The notes beneath the pieces are model-generated. The model was given only the letters and a program-made list of their open reading frames with translations, did no database searches and was not told the origin of the DNA. A program made the translations under genes and the position numbers. DNA of 33,513 nucleotides from Candidatus Cloacimonadota bacterium (GTDB lineage Bacteria > Cloacimonadota > Cloacimonadia > Cloacimonadales > JAIOQZ01), in assembly GCA_021108395.1 (NCBI GenBank), contig JAIOQZ010000015.1, positions 1-33,513 on the forward strand, given 5' to 3'. How positions within the stretch are numbered: the stretch's first letter is position 1; every line of letters starts with the position of its first letter. This document shows positions 19,975 through 28,080 of the stretch, in pieces.

Positions 19975-20327
19975 ATTATTCTCCCAATTTCTATTGCGGG
20001 CAATGTGCAGATCCTCATACAGAAAAAGTTCGTGAATGCCGCCGAATTACGGATTGCATAAACAGTATTGCACGATATGTCTTTCATTCAACTATTCTGT
20101 CAATTCTTTACTCCAGAATGGAATTACAAATGAAGTGACTCAAGTTGCCGATTCGAGTCAGGCAGAAATGTCAGGTAGCTATGGTATGAAACTGGACAAG
20201 ACACGGCACTACCAGATCGAGTATAGTGTCACTTCATACAAAGCATCCAGCTAACAGCGCCATTTTTTCCTTGACGAGCAAATCAACACAAGAATATTGA
20301 TAGAATACTGGTTAATGTGAGGTGACT
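19975..20327. other. AT-rich intergenic region with a possible gene remnant
   Basis: No confident gene is seen in this 353-nt gap between a minus-strand methyltransferase and rex. A plus-strand frame at 20036-20254 (72 codons) ends with a plausible beta-rich tail (KLDKTRHYQIEYSVTSYKASS without an obvious family) but lacks a ribosome site. It may be the 3' stump of a lost gene. The last part holds the weak rex promoter candidate. Confidence 0.4.
20271..20300 (+). promoter_or_regulatory. Weak candidate promoter for rex operon
   Basis: TTGACG (20271-20276, 5/6 to -35) is followed after 18 nt by TATTGA (20295-20300), a poor -10. Position fits rex, but the match is weak. No convincing Rex operator half-sites were found nearby. 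Confidence 0.28.
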
Positions 20328-20981
20328 GTGCATCAGAACTCGGTTTCAGAATTCACGATTAGACGGCTCCCGCTGTACCTGCACGTGCTCGAGCAGTTCA
20401 AGAACGAGGGGCGCGCGTCGTTCTCCGCCACCGAGCTGTCGCGCACGCTGGGCATCTACCACACGTTAGTGCGCAAAGACCTCAACGTGGCTGGCCTCAA
20501 AGGCCGTCCGCGCGTGGGGCATATGGTTGACGAAGCTATACTGCAACTGAAAAGCTATCTCGGCTGGGATCGGGTGCTGAACGCCCTGCTGATTGGCGCA
20601 GGCAACCTCGCCCGTGCGCTGCTGGGCTACCGCGAGATGTCGCTCACCGGCATCCGCATCGCCGCGCTCATCGATTGTGATCCGGCCAAAATCGGCAGCG
20701 AGTTGTGCGGCCTCACCATCTTCTCCCCCGACGACATCCCACGGCTGAAGCGTGAATTCGGCATCGAGGCCGGCATCATCACCACCCCGGCGGAGACGGC
20801 GCAGGCTGCCGCCGATCGGCTCATCGCAGCCGGCATCACCACGCTGTGGAACTTCACCCTGCCGGTGCTGCAAACTCCCGAAAGCACTGTGGTGGAGCAC
20901 ACGCATTTCTTTTCGAATATGGCAATCGTAACCTACAAACATAAACAGGCAAATCAACAATCAATGGAGGCGACGCAATGA
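20328..20981 (+). CDS. rex: Redox-sensing transcriptional repressor Rex
   Basis: The start is taken as GTG at 20328 because GTGAGG (20317-20322) stands 5 nt before it; a GTG at 20322 would overlap that site. The product of about 217 residues has the Rex layout. An N-terminal winged helix begins TIRRLPLYLHVLEQF and contains FSATELSRTLGIYHTLVRKDL. A Rossmann domain follows with LLIGAGNLARALLGY and the second strand IAALIDCDPAKIG. Rex binds operators when NADH/NAD+ is low and is released by NADH. It is the first gene of an ATGA-coupled operon with hndB, nuoE and nuoF, so it probably controls this NADH-oxidising module and itself. Confidence 0.93.
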   Translation: MHQNSVSEFTIRRLPLYLHVLEQFKNEGRASFSATELSRTLGIYHTLVRKDLNVAGLKGRPRVGHMVDEAILQLKSYLGWDRVLNALLIGAGNLARALLGYREMSLTGIRIAALIDCDPAKIGSELCGLTIFSPDDIPRLKREFGIEAGIITTPAETAQAAADRLIAAGITTLWNFTLPVLQTPESTVVEHTHFFSNMAIVTYKHKQANQQSMEATQ

Positions 20982-21331
20982 AAACACTCGAAGAACTGCG
21001 TGAGATCAGGGCAAAGGCCAGGCAGAATCTCGACGCCGGCCACCGCGTGAAGGTGGTTGTTTCGATGGGCACTGCCAGCATCTCCCTGGGCGCACGTGAA
21101 GTGATGAAAGCGTTTCAGGACGAGATTGGCAAAAAGGGTTTGAATGACGTCATCGTCACTCAGACAGGCGAGAAAGGCCTGAGCTCCATTGAGCCGGTCG
21201 TTGATGTGCTGGTCAAAGGCCAGCCCTGTGTAATATACGGCCACATGAATGTCGAAAAAGTCAGACGCGTCGTTACTGAACACATCATCGGCGGCAAGAT
21301 CGTGGACGACATCGTCGCGGCGACCGTTTAA
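20978..21331 (+). CDS. hndB: HndB-like thioredoxin-fold ferredoxin protein lacking cluster cysteines
   Basis: This 117-residue protein aligns by eye with the small HndB-type (2Fe-2S) ferredoxin subunit of NADH/NADP-dependent hydrogenases. It shares the MGTxxIxxGAREVMKAFQ helix, the VTQTGxxGLSSIEPVVDV strand and the GQPxVIYGHM and EKVRRVVTEHI regions. The usual four ligand cysteines (in the MGTC and TGCxGLC segments) are absent: the observed residues are MGTAS and TGEKGLSS. The only cysteine is C84 outside those loops. It is therefore unlikely to carry the classical cluster and may be structural. The start overlaps the rex stop (ATGA), with GGAGG ahead of it. Confidence 0.85.
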   Translation: MKTLEELREIRAKARQNLDAGHRVKVVVSMGTASISLGAREVMKAFQDEIGKKGLNDVIVTQTGEKGLSSIEPVVDVLVKGQPCVIYGHMNVEKVRRVVTEHIIGGKIVDDIVAATV

Positions 21332-21345
21332 CGGAGGGAGCAGCT

Positions 21346-21801
21346 ATGTACAAAGCGATCCTGCAAAAGTATGAGCCAGTCAACTCGAACCTCATGTTTA
21401 TCCTGCATGATATTCAGGACAACCATCCGCAGAACTATATTCCCGAAGATGCAACCCGGGAAATCAGCGAATACATGGGCATCCCCGAGAGCCATATCTA
21501 TGGCGTTATCACCTTCTACAGCATGTTCTCGACCAAGCCCAGAGGCAAGCACATCATCCGACTGTGCGAGTCGCCGCCCTGCTGGCTGCGCGGCTCCGAG
21601 GCTATCCTCGACACGCTCGAAAGCCTGCTTGATGTCAGAGCCGGCGGCACCACGAAGGACGGCATGTTCACCCTCGAACTGTGCGCCTGCCTGGGTGTAT
21701 GCGGCAACGCGCCCGTCGTGATGATCGACGAGGATGTCTTCGGCGACCTTACCCCCGCCGGCATCACCGGCATCATCAACTCGCTGAGGGAGGAGAAATG
21801 A
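21346..21801 (+). CDS. nuoE: NuoE/HndA-like [2Fe-2S] subunit of an NADH-linked complex
   Basis: This is a 151-residue thioredoxin-fold [2Fe-2S] protein. The four expected ligands are present as C74-x4-C79 (CESPPC) and C115-x3-C119 (CLGVC), together with the family landmark GVITFYSMFSTKPRGKHIIRLC. It corresponds to the 24-kDa subunit of complex I and to HydC/HndA of electron-bifurcating hydrogenases and formate dehydrogenases, receiving or passing electrons next to NuoF. GGAGG precedes the start, and the stop overlaps the nuoF start (ATGA). No complex I membrane genes are nearby, so a soluble enzyme is more likely than respiratory complex I. Confidence 0.92.
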   Translation: MYKAILQKYEPVNSNLMFILHDIQDNHPQNYIPEDATREISEYMGIPESHIYGVITFYSMFSTKPRGKHIIRLCESPPCWLRGSEAILDTLESLLDVRAGGTTKDGMFTLELCACLGVCGNAPVVMIDEDVFGDLTPAGITGIINSLREEK

Positions 21802-23072
21802 GCAAGCACATCAAATACGACTTCACGCCCACTGGCCGCATCGTTCTCGAGAACTCTGGCCGCATCGACCCTGAGAACATCGTCGAATATCTGGGCGTCG
21901 GCGGCTACGAAGCCTGGGAAAAAGCGCTGCTGAATATGACTCCGTCCGAGGTGATCGACGAAGTGAAAGCCTCCGGCCTGCGTGGCCGTGGCGGCGCGGG
22001 CTTCCCCACCGGCCTCAAGTGGAGCTTCACAGCACCCATCCAGACCGAGCGGAAATCCTTCATCATCAACGCCGACGAGGGCGAACCGGGCACCTTCAAA
22101 GACCGCCACATCATGGAAGGCGACCCGCACAAGCTGCTCGAAGGCACCATGATCGGCGCATACGCCGTGGGCGCAAACATGGCCTACATCTACGTTCGCG
22201 GCGAATATAAACTCAGCATCGCCCGTCTTGACAAAGCCATCGATCAGGCACACGAATACGGTCTGCTGGGCAAGAATATCCTCGGCTCCGGCTTCAACCT
22301 CGACATCTGTATCATGATCGGCGCCGGCGCCTACGTTTGCGGCGAAGAAACCGCGCTCATCGAATCGATGGAAGGCAAACGCGGCATTCCACGTCTCAAA
22401 CCACCGTTCCCCGGCGTCAAGGGCTTCTGGCAGATGCCGACCGTGGTGAACAACGTCGAGACAATGGCCAACGTGCCCAGCATCATCAATCGTGGGGGGG
22501 CGTGGTTCGCCGGTATCGGCACTGAGAAGAGCAAAGGCACCAAGATCTACACCATCATGGGCGACGTCAATCAGCCCGGCCTCACCGAGGTCGAGCTGGG
22601 TACGCCGCTCAGCGCCATCATCAACGAGTATGGCGGCGGTATGCGCGACGGCAAGAAGTTCAAGGCCGCGCTCATCGGCGGCAGCGCCGGCGTGCTCATC
22701 AACGACAGCCTCATCGACATGAACATGGACTACGAAACCCTGGCGGCAAACGACGCCGTGCTTGGTTCCGGCGCCATCCTCGTCATGGGCGAAGACGTCT
22801 CGATGCCAGAAATGCTGGCCAACACCATCCATTTCTTCGGGCATGAGTCTTGCGGCAGATGCAGTCCGTGCAGCCTGGGCACCCGCCAGCTCTCACGTCT
22901 CATCAAGAAAATCCTCAAGGGACAGGGAACCGAAGCAGACCTCGATTACATGGTCACTCTATCCGAGGGAATGCAGCAGAGTTCGTTCTGTCCGCTGGGG
23001 CAGTCGCTCATCATGCCGGTGAAGAGTACAATCAACAACTTCAGGGAAGAGTTTCTGGCATACATCAAGTAA
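21798..23072 (+). CDS. nuoF: NuoF-like NADH-binding FMN/[4Fe-4S] subunit
   Basis: The start at 21798 lies in the ATGA overlap with nuoE, with GGAGGAG just before it. The 424-residue product holds the FMN/NADH-binding motif GRGGAGFPTG at 63-72, NADEGEPGTFKDR at 91-103, the GAGAYVCGEETALIES region from about 175 to 190, and the N3 cluster ligands C352, C355, C358 and C398. It is shorter than HydB-type subunits: neither an N-terminal thioredoxin-like extension nor a C-terminal 2x[4Fe-4S] ferredoxin domain is present. It should oxidise NADH or reduce NAD+ in a soluble complex with nuoE and an unlinked catalytic subunit, either [FeFe]-hydrogenase or formate dehydrogenase. A terminator follows at 23101-23132. 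Confidence 0.94.
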   Translation: MSKHIKYDFTPTGRIVLENSGRIDPENIVEYLGVGGYEAWEKALLNMTPSEVIDEVKASGLRGRGGAGFPTGLKWSFTAPIQTERKSFIINADEGEPGTFKDRHIMEGDPHKLLEGTMIGAYAVGANMAYIYVRGEYKLSIARLDKAIDQAHEYGLLGKNILGSGFNLDICIMIGAGAYVCGEETALIESMEGKRGIPRLKPPFPGVKGFWQMPTVVNNVETMANVPSIINRGGAWFAGIGTEKSKGTKIYTIMGDVNQPGLTEVELGTPLSAIINEYGGGMRDGKKFKAALIGGSAGVLINDSLIDMNMDYETLAANDAVLGSGAILVMGEDVSMPEMLANTIHFFGHESCGRCSPCSLGTRQLSRLIKKILKGQGTEADLDYMVTLSEGMQQSSFCPLGQSLIMPVKSTINNFREEFLAYIK

Positions 23073-23100
23073 GCAGCTCTGGTGTAACAGACAGATAATA

Positions 23101-23132
23101 AACCTCTGCCCTCAACCGGGTGGAGGTTTTTT
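23101..23132 (+). terminator. Intrinsic terminator after nuoF
   Basis: AACCTCTGCCC (23101-23111) pairs with GGGTGGAGGTT (23118-23128), with two G-T wobbles and a 6-nt loop, followed by a run of T to 23132. It ends the rex-hndB-nuoE-nuoF operon 28 nt after the nuoF stop. Confidence 0.85.
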
Positions 23133-23163
23133 CTTGAAGACGTGAACAAACAAGGGAGAACAC

Positions 23164-23970
23164 ATGGACGACCGCCGCGCCCTGGTGGAAATCTGCCGTT
23201 ACGACGATGGCAAGCCCACCATGAAAACCGACGTCGTAGCCAGGGAATCGAGCCTGACCATCATGGTCAATGGCGAGCGGCTGGTGTCCCTTGCCTGCCT
23301 CAACGACATGATGATGGAACTCGCCTGGGGATTCATGTTCTCGGAGGGTATCGTACTGCACCGCGATGAGATACTCGACGCCACCTACGACCGGAACGAC
23401 ATTGCGGTTTCATTTCGTCTGCAAGACGCGGGGGAGCGAGTGCGGGCGTTCCACGACAGCGGCGAGAAAACCTCCGGCTGCGGTTCGGGGCTTTCGGCGG
23501 CGCTTGTCGCTCGAACAGCGGATTTCCAGTCGCTAAGCGTCACCCCGGCAGCGCTGACCACCCTGACCACAGAGTTCCAGCGGCAGTCCGAGCTTTTCCG
23601 CGAAACCGGCGGCGTTCACGCCGCGGCGCTCACCGACGAACGGGGCTTCCATTTGTCGCCGAAAACCGACGGCAACACGCTCCGCCGCTTCGCCGAGGAC
23701 ATCGGCAGGCATAACGCGGTTGATAAAGTCCTGGGGGCGGATTTGTTGGAGGAGCATCACCCCGCCGGCCAGATTCTGTTGAGCAGTGGCCGCATCTCGT
23801 CGGAAATCGTGAAGAAGGCGGTACGATTGCAGATTGCGCTCATCGCTTCGCCCTCGGCGCCCACCTCCGAAGCGGTTCGACTGGGCTGGGAATACGGCGT
23901 TTATCTCTGTGGGTTTGTTCGAGGGAAAAGGCTCAACGTTTACACGGGTTTCGATAGATTATTCAGTTGA
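23164..23970 (+). CDS. fdhD: FdhD-family formate dehydrogenase accessory sulfurtransferase
   Basis: The 268-residue product matches FdhD, which carries sulfur from a cysteine desulfurase to the Mo/W-bis-MGD cofactor of formate dehydrogenase and binds the cofactor. Landmarks are the LAWGFMFSEGIV helix, the active loop SGCGSG with C106, FRETGGVHAAAL and the EDIGRHNAVDKVLG signature. E. coli FdhD has a CxxC pair in the active loop. Here the second position is glycine (G109), leaving one cysteine, as in some homologues. The gene has its own ribosome site (GGGAG) after the nuoF terminator. Its 3' end overlaps mobA from the other strand by 12 nt. Confidence 0.93.
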   Translation: MDDRRALVEICRYDDGKPTMKTDVVARESSLTIMVNGERLVSLACLNDMMMELAWGFMFSEGIVLHRDEILDATYDRNDIAVSFRLQDAGERVRAFHDSGEKTSGCGSGLSAALVARTADFQSLSVTPAALTTLTTEFQRQSELFRETGGVHAAALTDERGFHLSPKTDGNTLRRFAEDIGRHNAVDKVLGADLLEEHHPAGQILLSSGRISSEIVKKAVRLQIALIASPSAPTSEAVRLGWEYGVYLCGFVRGKRLNVYTGFDRLFS

Positions 23971-24537
23971 ACGGTTAAACTTTTCCAGATCTTCGGGCGT
24001 GTTGATATTGGTGAAGCAGTTACTGTCGGTTGTGTCCCAGTATTCGGTGTTGACGCGACCGAAAAACGAGCGTATCGCATTGTCACCGCTTTCAATCTGT
24101 GCAGCGATAACCGACAGGCAGGCGGGGCCGTAGATGGCGTGCAGCGGCTCGATGCCTTCGGCATGACGCGGGATCAGCACGTCGGGCATGGTTTTTCGCC
24201 ACTGGTTCAGCATAGCGCAAATCACGTCGGCGTCAAGCCAGGGCATATCGCAAGCGACGATGAAGACAGCCTGGCCGTTCGCGTTGTGCAGCGCGGTGTG
24301 CAATCCACCCAGAGGGCCACAACCAGGGTAAATATCTTCAACAATTACAGAATCCGAGATAACAGATTGGATATCCTGATTCCCAGATACAATGATAATG
24401 GAATGGAAAATACCGGAGAGCGTGTTGAAAGTTCTTTCAATAAGCGTTTCACCATTCAGAGGCAGCAAAACCTTATCCTGTTTCAATCTGGCGCTTTTTC
24501 CACCTGCCAGTATTACGCCGATTATTTGATTGTTCAT
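23959..24537 (-). CDS. mobA: Molybdenum cofactor guanylyltransferase
   Basis: This 192-residue nucleotidyltransferase has the N-terminal signature VILAGGKSARLKQDK, the central GGLHTALHNA, and the metal-site CDMPWLDADV. MobA attaches GMP to Mo-molybdopterin to give the bis-MGD cofactor needed by formate dehydrogenases and other DMSO-reductase-family enzymes, which fits the facing fdhD gene. No clear Shine-Dalgarno sequence precedes the ATG, and the focA terminator lies immediately upstream, so expression may be weak, leaderless, or dependent on readthrough. The K in SARLKQDK replaces the more usual MG; this does not remove a known catalytic residue. Confidence 0.9.
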   Translation of the reverse strand: MNNQIIGVILAGGKSARLKQDKVLLPLNGETLIERTFNTLSGIFHSIIIVSGNQDIQSVISDSVIVEDIYPGCGPLGGLHTALHNANGQAVFIVACDMPWLDADVICAMLNQWRKTMPDVLIPRHAEGIEPLHAIYGPACLSVIAAQIESGDNAIRSFFGRVNTEYWDTTDSNCFTNINTPEDLEKFNRSTE

Positions 24538-24547
24538 TGGGTTTTAT

Positions 24548-24576
24548 AAAAAAATAGCCCCGCCAAAGCGGGGCTA
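24548..24576 (-). terminator. Intrinsic terminator after the FocA-type gene
   Basis: On the minus strand, TAGCCCCGC pairs perfectly with its complement (24568-24576 with 24555-24563) around a 4-nt loop and is followed by seven T residues (24548-24554). It stands 12 nt after the transporter stop codon and just before the mobA start. Confidence 0.9.
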
Positions 24577-24588
24577 AAACATGTGTGT

Positions 24589-25437
24589 TTAGTCTGTTGC
24601 GCCACGCACGTATATCCACCAGTAAACAGCGCCACAAAGGATAGCTCCACCGACAAAGTTACCGAGAGTAACGGTAATCAGGTTCATTGAGAAGAATGTT
24701 CCCCAATTAAGAGCTGCCAGAGTTGCTACGTCCTTTCCGGAAGCGGCAATCGCGCCGTCAAAAGCCTTGGCAAAAATGCCGGCCGGGATGAAGTACATGT
24801 TGGCGATAGCATGCTCAAAGCCTGACGTAACGAAAGCCATAATCGGGAAGAAGATTGCCAGCACCTTGCCGCCAATGTCCTTCGCCGAAACAGCCATCAT
24901 GACAGCAAGGCAAACAAGCCAGTTACAGCCAATTGCTCTGAAGAAAAACCAGATTTGATGAGCATCTCCACCAGCTGTAACCTTGCCATAAGCGATATTG
25001 ATTGCTGTTCCACCAACGCCGCCATCCAGCAATCCACTCATTGCAGCGATCATCCAGGCGAGGAAAATCGAGCCAACCAGGTTGCCTATATAAACAGCTA
25101 CCCAGTTCTTCATCATTTGACCGAATGAGATGTCTTTGTTCAACAAACCGATGAACATGAGGTTATTGCCCGTCCATAATTCTGAACCAGGGATGATAAC
25201 GAGCATGAGGCCTACACTGAACACAGCGCCGATGAAGAATTTTTTGAGACCGAATAGCGCTGATTCTCCACCAATAGACCAACCTGTTCCTACTGTAGTA
25301 GCAAGATGTGCGGCGAAACCGATGAAAACACCAGCCAGAATACCTAAAACAAAAAGCTTCGCAAAAGTATTAGTACCTTTCTTTATACTAATACCTCTAA
25401 ATGCTTTCGCAAGTTCTGCGGGGGGCATGAAATTCAT
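24589..25437 (-). CDS. focA: Formate/nitrite transporter family channel (FocA-like)
   Basis: The start at 25437 is chosen for GGAGG at 5-nt spacing and because the family N-terminus begins here; the frame stays open further upstream without family resemblance. The 282-residue membrane protein has the six-helix FNT fold. Signatures include IPGSELWTGNNLMF, the central-histidine stretch SGFEHAIANMYFIPAG, and the end NWGTFFSMNLITVTLGN. FNT proteins form pentamers that pass formate, nitrite or hydrosulfide. Adjacent fdhD and mobA favour formate. Codon use is somewhat AT-richer than in nuoF. Confidence 0.92.
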   Translation of the reverse strand: MNFMPPAELAKAFRGISIKKGTNTFAKLFVLGILAGVFIGFAAHLATTVGTGWSIGGESALFGLKKFFIGAVFSVGLMLVIIPGSELWTGNNLMFIGLLNKDISFGQMMKNWVAVYIGNLVGSIFLAWMIAAMSGLLDGGVGGTAINIAYGKVTAGGDAHQIWFFFRAIGCNWLVCLAVMMAVSAKDIGGKVLAIFFPIMAFVTSGFEHAIANMYFIPAGIFAKAFDGAIAASGKDVATLAALNWGTFFSMNLITVTLGNFVGGAILCGAVYWWIYVRGATD

Positions 25438-25795
25438 AGACACCTCCATTGTATATTTACTCACCTTTTCTGCTTTCGATAAAATTGTGTCAAGTTTTTT
25501 GTTTCTCGCGCTATGCGTTTGATTTAGCTGTACTCTCACAGCCCTGTAGAATGGGCGTGAGCCCTGGTTATGCCGTCGCGATGATATTTGTGCGCGCCAA
25601 GTCAAATGGCTGCCAGAGTGAACAGATACAACCAGAGCATGTTTCGAAATAACAACAAAAAAAAGAGAAGCGCCGGTAACGGGTAATTTCATATGAATAC
25701 AACGGCGATATGCCTGCTGAAGAGCATAATATTCTTGACATTGAGCCACTGCAATTCTTATTAGATTTGATGCAAACAATATCGAGGATCGAGGT
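25438..25795. other. Divergent intergenic region between focA and the membrane glycosyltransferase
   Basis: No gene is seen. The focA ribosome site lies at its left edge, and a TTGACA (25488-25493 on the minus strand) has no matching -10 at normal spacing. A better promoter candidate for the rightward gene is listed at 25735-25764. No repeat copy is present. Confidence 0.5.
25735..25764 (+). promoter_or_regulatory. Candidate promoter for the membrane glycosyltransferase
   Basis: A perfect TTGACA (25735-25740) is followed after 18 nt by TATTAG (25759-25764), a 4/6 match to -10. It lies about 30-60 nt upstream of the start codon. Confidence 0.4.
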
Positions 25796-27175
25796 ATGGT
25801 TATGAAAAATATATTCTCAAATGCGCTGTTTTCCAAGAAAAATTTCTACATTCTTTTTGCGGTTGTACTCGTATTGAAGCTTGTTTTACTATTTGGAGTG
25901 CATATCAAGAGCCCCGATTTTTTCAGGTCAGTTGACTCGATCGCTTATACCAATTTTGCAGAACAGCTTATTTCCCAGGGATTACTGATGCCGGATGTTA
26001 CGACAAATCCTCTGGGGCTGGATACGATTGGACCTGGCTATCCGCTTCTGATTGTTTTTTTCTTTTTGTTTAGTGACAGCCTGTTGATATTGACTTTTGT
26101 CAACGTTGTCCTGGCACATCTTGTTTCCCTGTTTACATATAAGATTGGCCTTCTACTATTCAAGAACAACTTCTTTCCTTTCCTTGCAGCAGTCACAGTT
26201 ATGTTCAACTACAAAGCCATGTTCTATTCGTACAGGGTATTAAAAGAATCACTCGCTGGTTTTCTCTTTATTTGGTTGATATATTTGGTTATCCTCTTTT
26301 TTATCGTCAGAAAAGATGAATACTCTCTTCGATCCTACTTCTGGCGCATCGTTGGAATTGGTGCGCTCAGCACATATCTGATTCACACAGACGAACGCTT
26401 CATTGTCCATGTATTGTCGATAATGCTCATTATCATTCTGTTCCACTCCGTACGGTATCGTCAGCGCATACTGATTGCGGTTTCCTACGGCGCGCTTGTA
26501 TTGCTTCTGTCTGTTCCCTGGGCAGCAAGGAATAATGCCGTATTCGGAAGGCCGATATTTTTATCCTATCGAACGGCGCCCTACAGCGACCCCCTTTGCT
26601 CAAAACTGGGTTTTGAATGGAAAAGCATTGAATATTCCGTCCCTGCCAGTCATGTATATGGAACAATTTCCATCAGTGAGGCGGCGATTGATTCCATTGC
26701 TGCCGGCTTGAACCCAACGAGCCTGTCAACCCAAACCATTCACCATATCCGTCTGGGACTTGAGAAGGGAATAAGGCCACACCAGTTTTCTCCCGCGCAA
26801 CTATATTGGACCAATTTCATCGAGTTTTTCAAGATCGTGGATTTCAGAGATGATTACAGGGCATCCGGTTTCCTCTTTTCGGGATCCTGGTCGCTCAGGC
26901 ATACAGCCGCTTCGCTCCTTTGCATGGGGATATATCTGCCTGGATTCATCTTCGCATTGTTGTTCGCGCATCGAAACAGAATCATTATGTTCATGCTTAT
27001 CCTCACCGCAGTTCACGGATTCTATCATGTCTTTTTCGCATATGTGATTACTCGGTATAGAATCCCGATTGAACCTTTTGTCGTACTGGTTGGCATCTAT
27101 GGATATTGGCAACTTTATACGATGAAGCGACAACACTCGGAGAAGAAGTTAACTGAAGAAATTGTGAATCCTTGA
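25796..27175 (+). CDS. GT-C-type membrane glycosyltransferase (PMT/ArnT-like)
   Basis: This 459-residue, very hydrophobic protein has roughly ten membrane spans. The first periplasmic loop has the pattern of polyprenyl-phosphate-sugar-dependent GT-C enzymes: DFFRSVDSIAYTNFAEQL with an acidic residue, then LDTIGPGYPLLIVFF. Such enzymes transfer a sugar from a lipid carrier to lipid A, glycan or protein on the outer face of the membrane. Two in-frame ATGs (25796, 25802) each have a GAGG at usable spacing. The gene is AT-rich, stands alone between focA and mazG, and may be transferred. Its acceptor is unknown. Confidence 0.75.
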   Translation: MVMKNIFSNALFSKKNFYILFAVVLVLKLVLLFGVHIKSPDFFRSVDSIAYTNFAEQLISQGLLMPDVTTNPLGLDTIGPGYPLLIVFFFLFSDSLLILTFVNVVLAHLVSLFTYKIGLLLFKNNFFPFLAAVTVMFNYKAMFYSYRVLKESLAGFLFIWLIYLVILFFIVRKDEYSLRSYFWRIVGIGALSTYLIHTDERFIVHVLSIMLIIILFHSVRYRQRILIAVSYGALVLLLSVPWAARNNAVFGRPIFLSYRTAPYSDPLCSKLGFEWKSIEYSVPASHVYGTISISEAAIDSIAAGLNPTSLSTQTIHHIRLGLEKGIRPHQFSPAQLYWTNFIEFFKIVDFRDDYRASGFLFSGSWSLRHTAASLLCMGIYLPGFIFALLFAHRNRIIMFMLILTAVHGFYHVFFAYVITRYRIPIEPFVVLVGIYGYWQLYTMKRQHSEKKLTEEIVNP

Positions 27176-27240
27176 AAGCTGGAATACCTGCTGGGGTCTA
27201 ATTCGGCTTAGAGTGTAAAACACTGTAGAAAACAGCGCCC

Positions 27241-28014
27241 CTATTCTTCTTCCTTCACCTCGTCCCACACCTTATCGAGCTGTTCGAGAGAGTGGTCGGC
27301 CATGTCGAGTCCACGAGCGCGGTAGCTCTCCTCGACCGCCTTGAAACGCCGCTCGAACTTATCCGCGCCGCGCTTCAGGGTCGCCTCGGCGTCGATGTCG
27401 AGCTTGCGGGCCAGGTTCACCAGCGTAAACAGCAGGTCGCCCAGCTCGTCCTCGACGCGCTCCGGCGACTCGTGCCGCCGTGCGTACTCGAACTCCTCGA
27501 TCTCCTCTCGCAGCTTGAGCATCACGTTGTCGGGGCCGGGCCAGTCGAAGTTGGCGGCGGCGGCCTTTTCCTGCATACGCTGGGCTACGATGAGCGCAGG
27601 CATACTGCGGGGAATGCCTTCGAGGATGCTCTTACGTTGCGCGGCCTTCTCACGCAGCTTGATGCGCTCCCAGTTGAGCTTCACGTCGGCGGCGCTGCCC
27701 GCCTGTGTATCGCCGAAGATGTGTGGGTGGCGGCGTACGAGCTTGTCGCAGATGCGGTTTAGCGCCTCGGACATGACGAACGCGCCTCTCTCGCGGGCAA
27801 TGCGCACCTGCATGACGATGTGCAGCGTCAGGTCGCCCAGCTCTTCGCAGAGGTGGTCGTCGTCGCCACTCTGGATGGCCTCGATTACCTCGTAGAGCTC
27901 CTCTATGAAGTTGGGCACGAGCGAGCGGTGGGTTTGTTTGAGATCCCAGGGGCAGCCGTCCTGCGGGTCACGCAGCCGCGCCACGATGTCTATGAGCCGG
28001 TCAAATTCCTTCAT
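27241..28014 (-). CDS. mazG: Nucleoside triphosphate pyrophosphohydrolase MazG
   Basis: The 257-residue protein has the two-domain MazG layout of the housekeeping enzyme. Domain 1 begins near residue 10 with LRDPQDGCPWDLKQTH and carries the metal-binding EELYEVIEAI and EELGDLTLH motifs. Domain 2 has LREEIEEFEYA and VEDELGDLLFTLVNLAR. MazG hydrolyses NTPs and dNTPs to monophosphates and pyrophosphate, cleaning the nucleotide pool and, in some bacteria, lowering ppGpp signals. AAGGA stands 7 nt before the start. The gene is divergent from sucC across the R2 repeat. Confidence 0.95.
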   Translation of the reverse strand: MKEFDRLIDIVARLRDPQDGCPWDLKQTHRSLVPNFIEELYEVIEAIQSGDDDHLCEELGDLTLHIVMQVRIARERGAFVMSEALNRICDKLVRRHPHIFGDTQAGSAADVKLNWERIKLREKAAQRKSILEGIPRSMPALIVAQRMQEKAAAANFDWPGPDNVMLKLREEIEEFEYARRHESPERVEDELGDLLFTLVNLARKLDIDAEATLKRGADKFERRFKAVEESYRARGLDMADHSLEQLDKVWDEVKEEE

Positions 28015-28080
28015 GAGCCGTCCTTTCGCAAATCAGAAGTGATGCCGGGCATGTTGCGCAGAAGCAGCGAGAGTGTCAAT

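Noticed and set aside
20281-20327. Rex operator upstream of rex (TTGAT...GTTAA spacing)
   Set aside because: The half-sites do not match the TTGTGAA/TTGTTAA-type inverted repeat well enough to claim.
25460-25500. Sigma-70 or sigma-54 promoter for focA using TTGACA at 25488-25493
   Set aside because: No -10 box at 16-18 nt and no GC at the -12 position.
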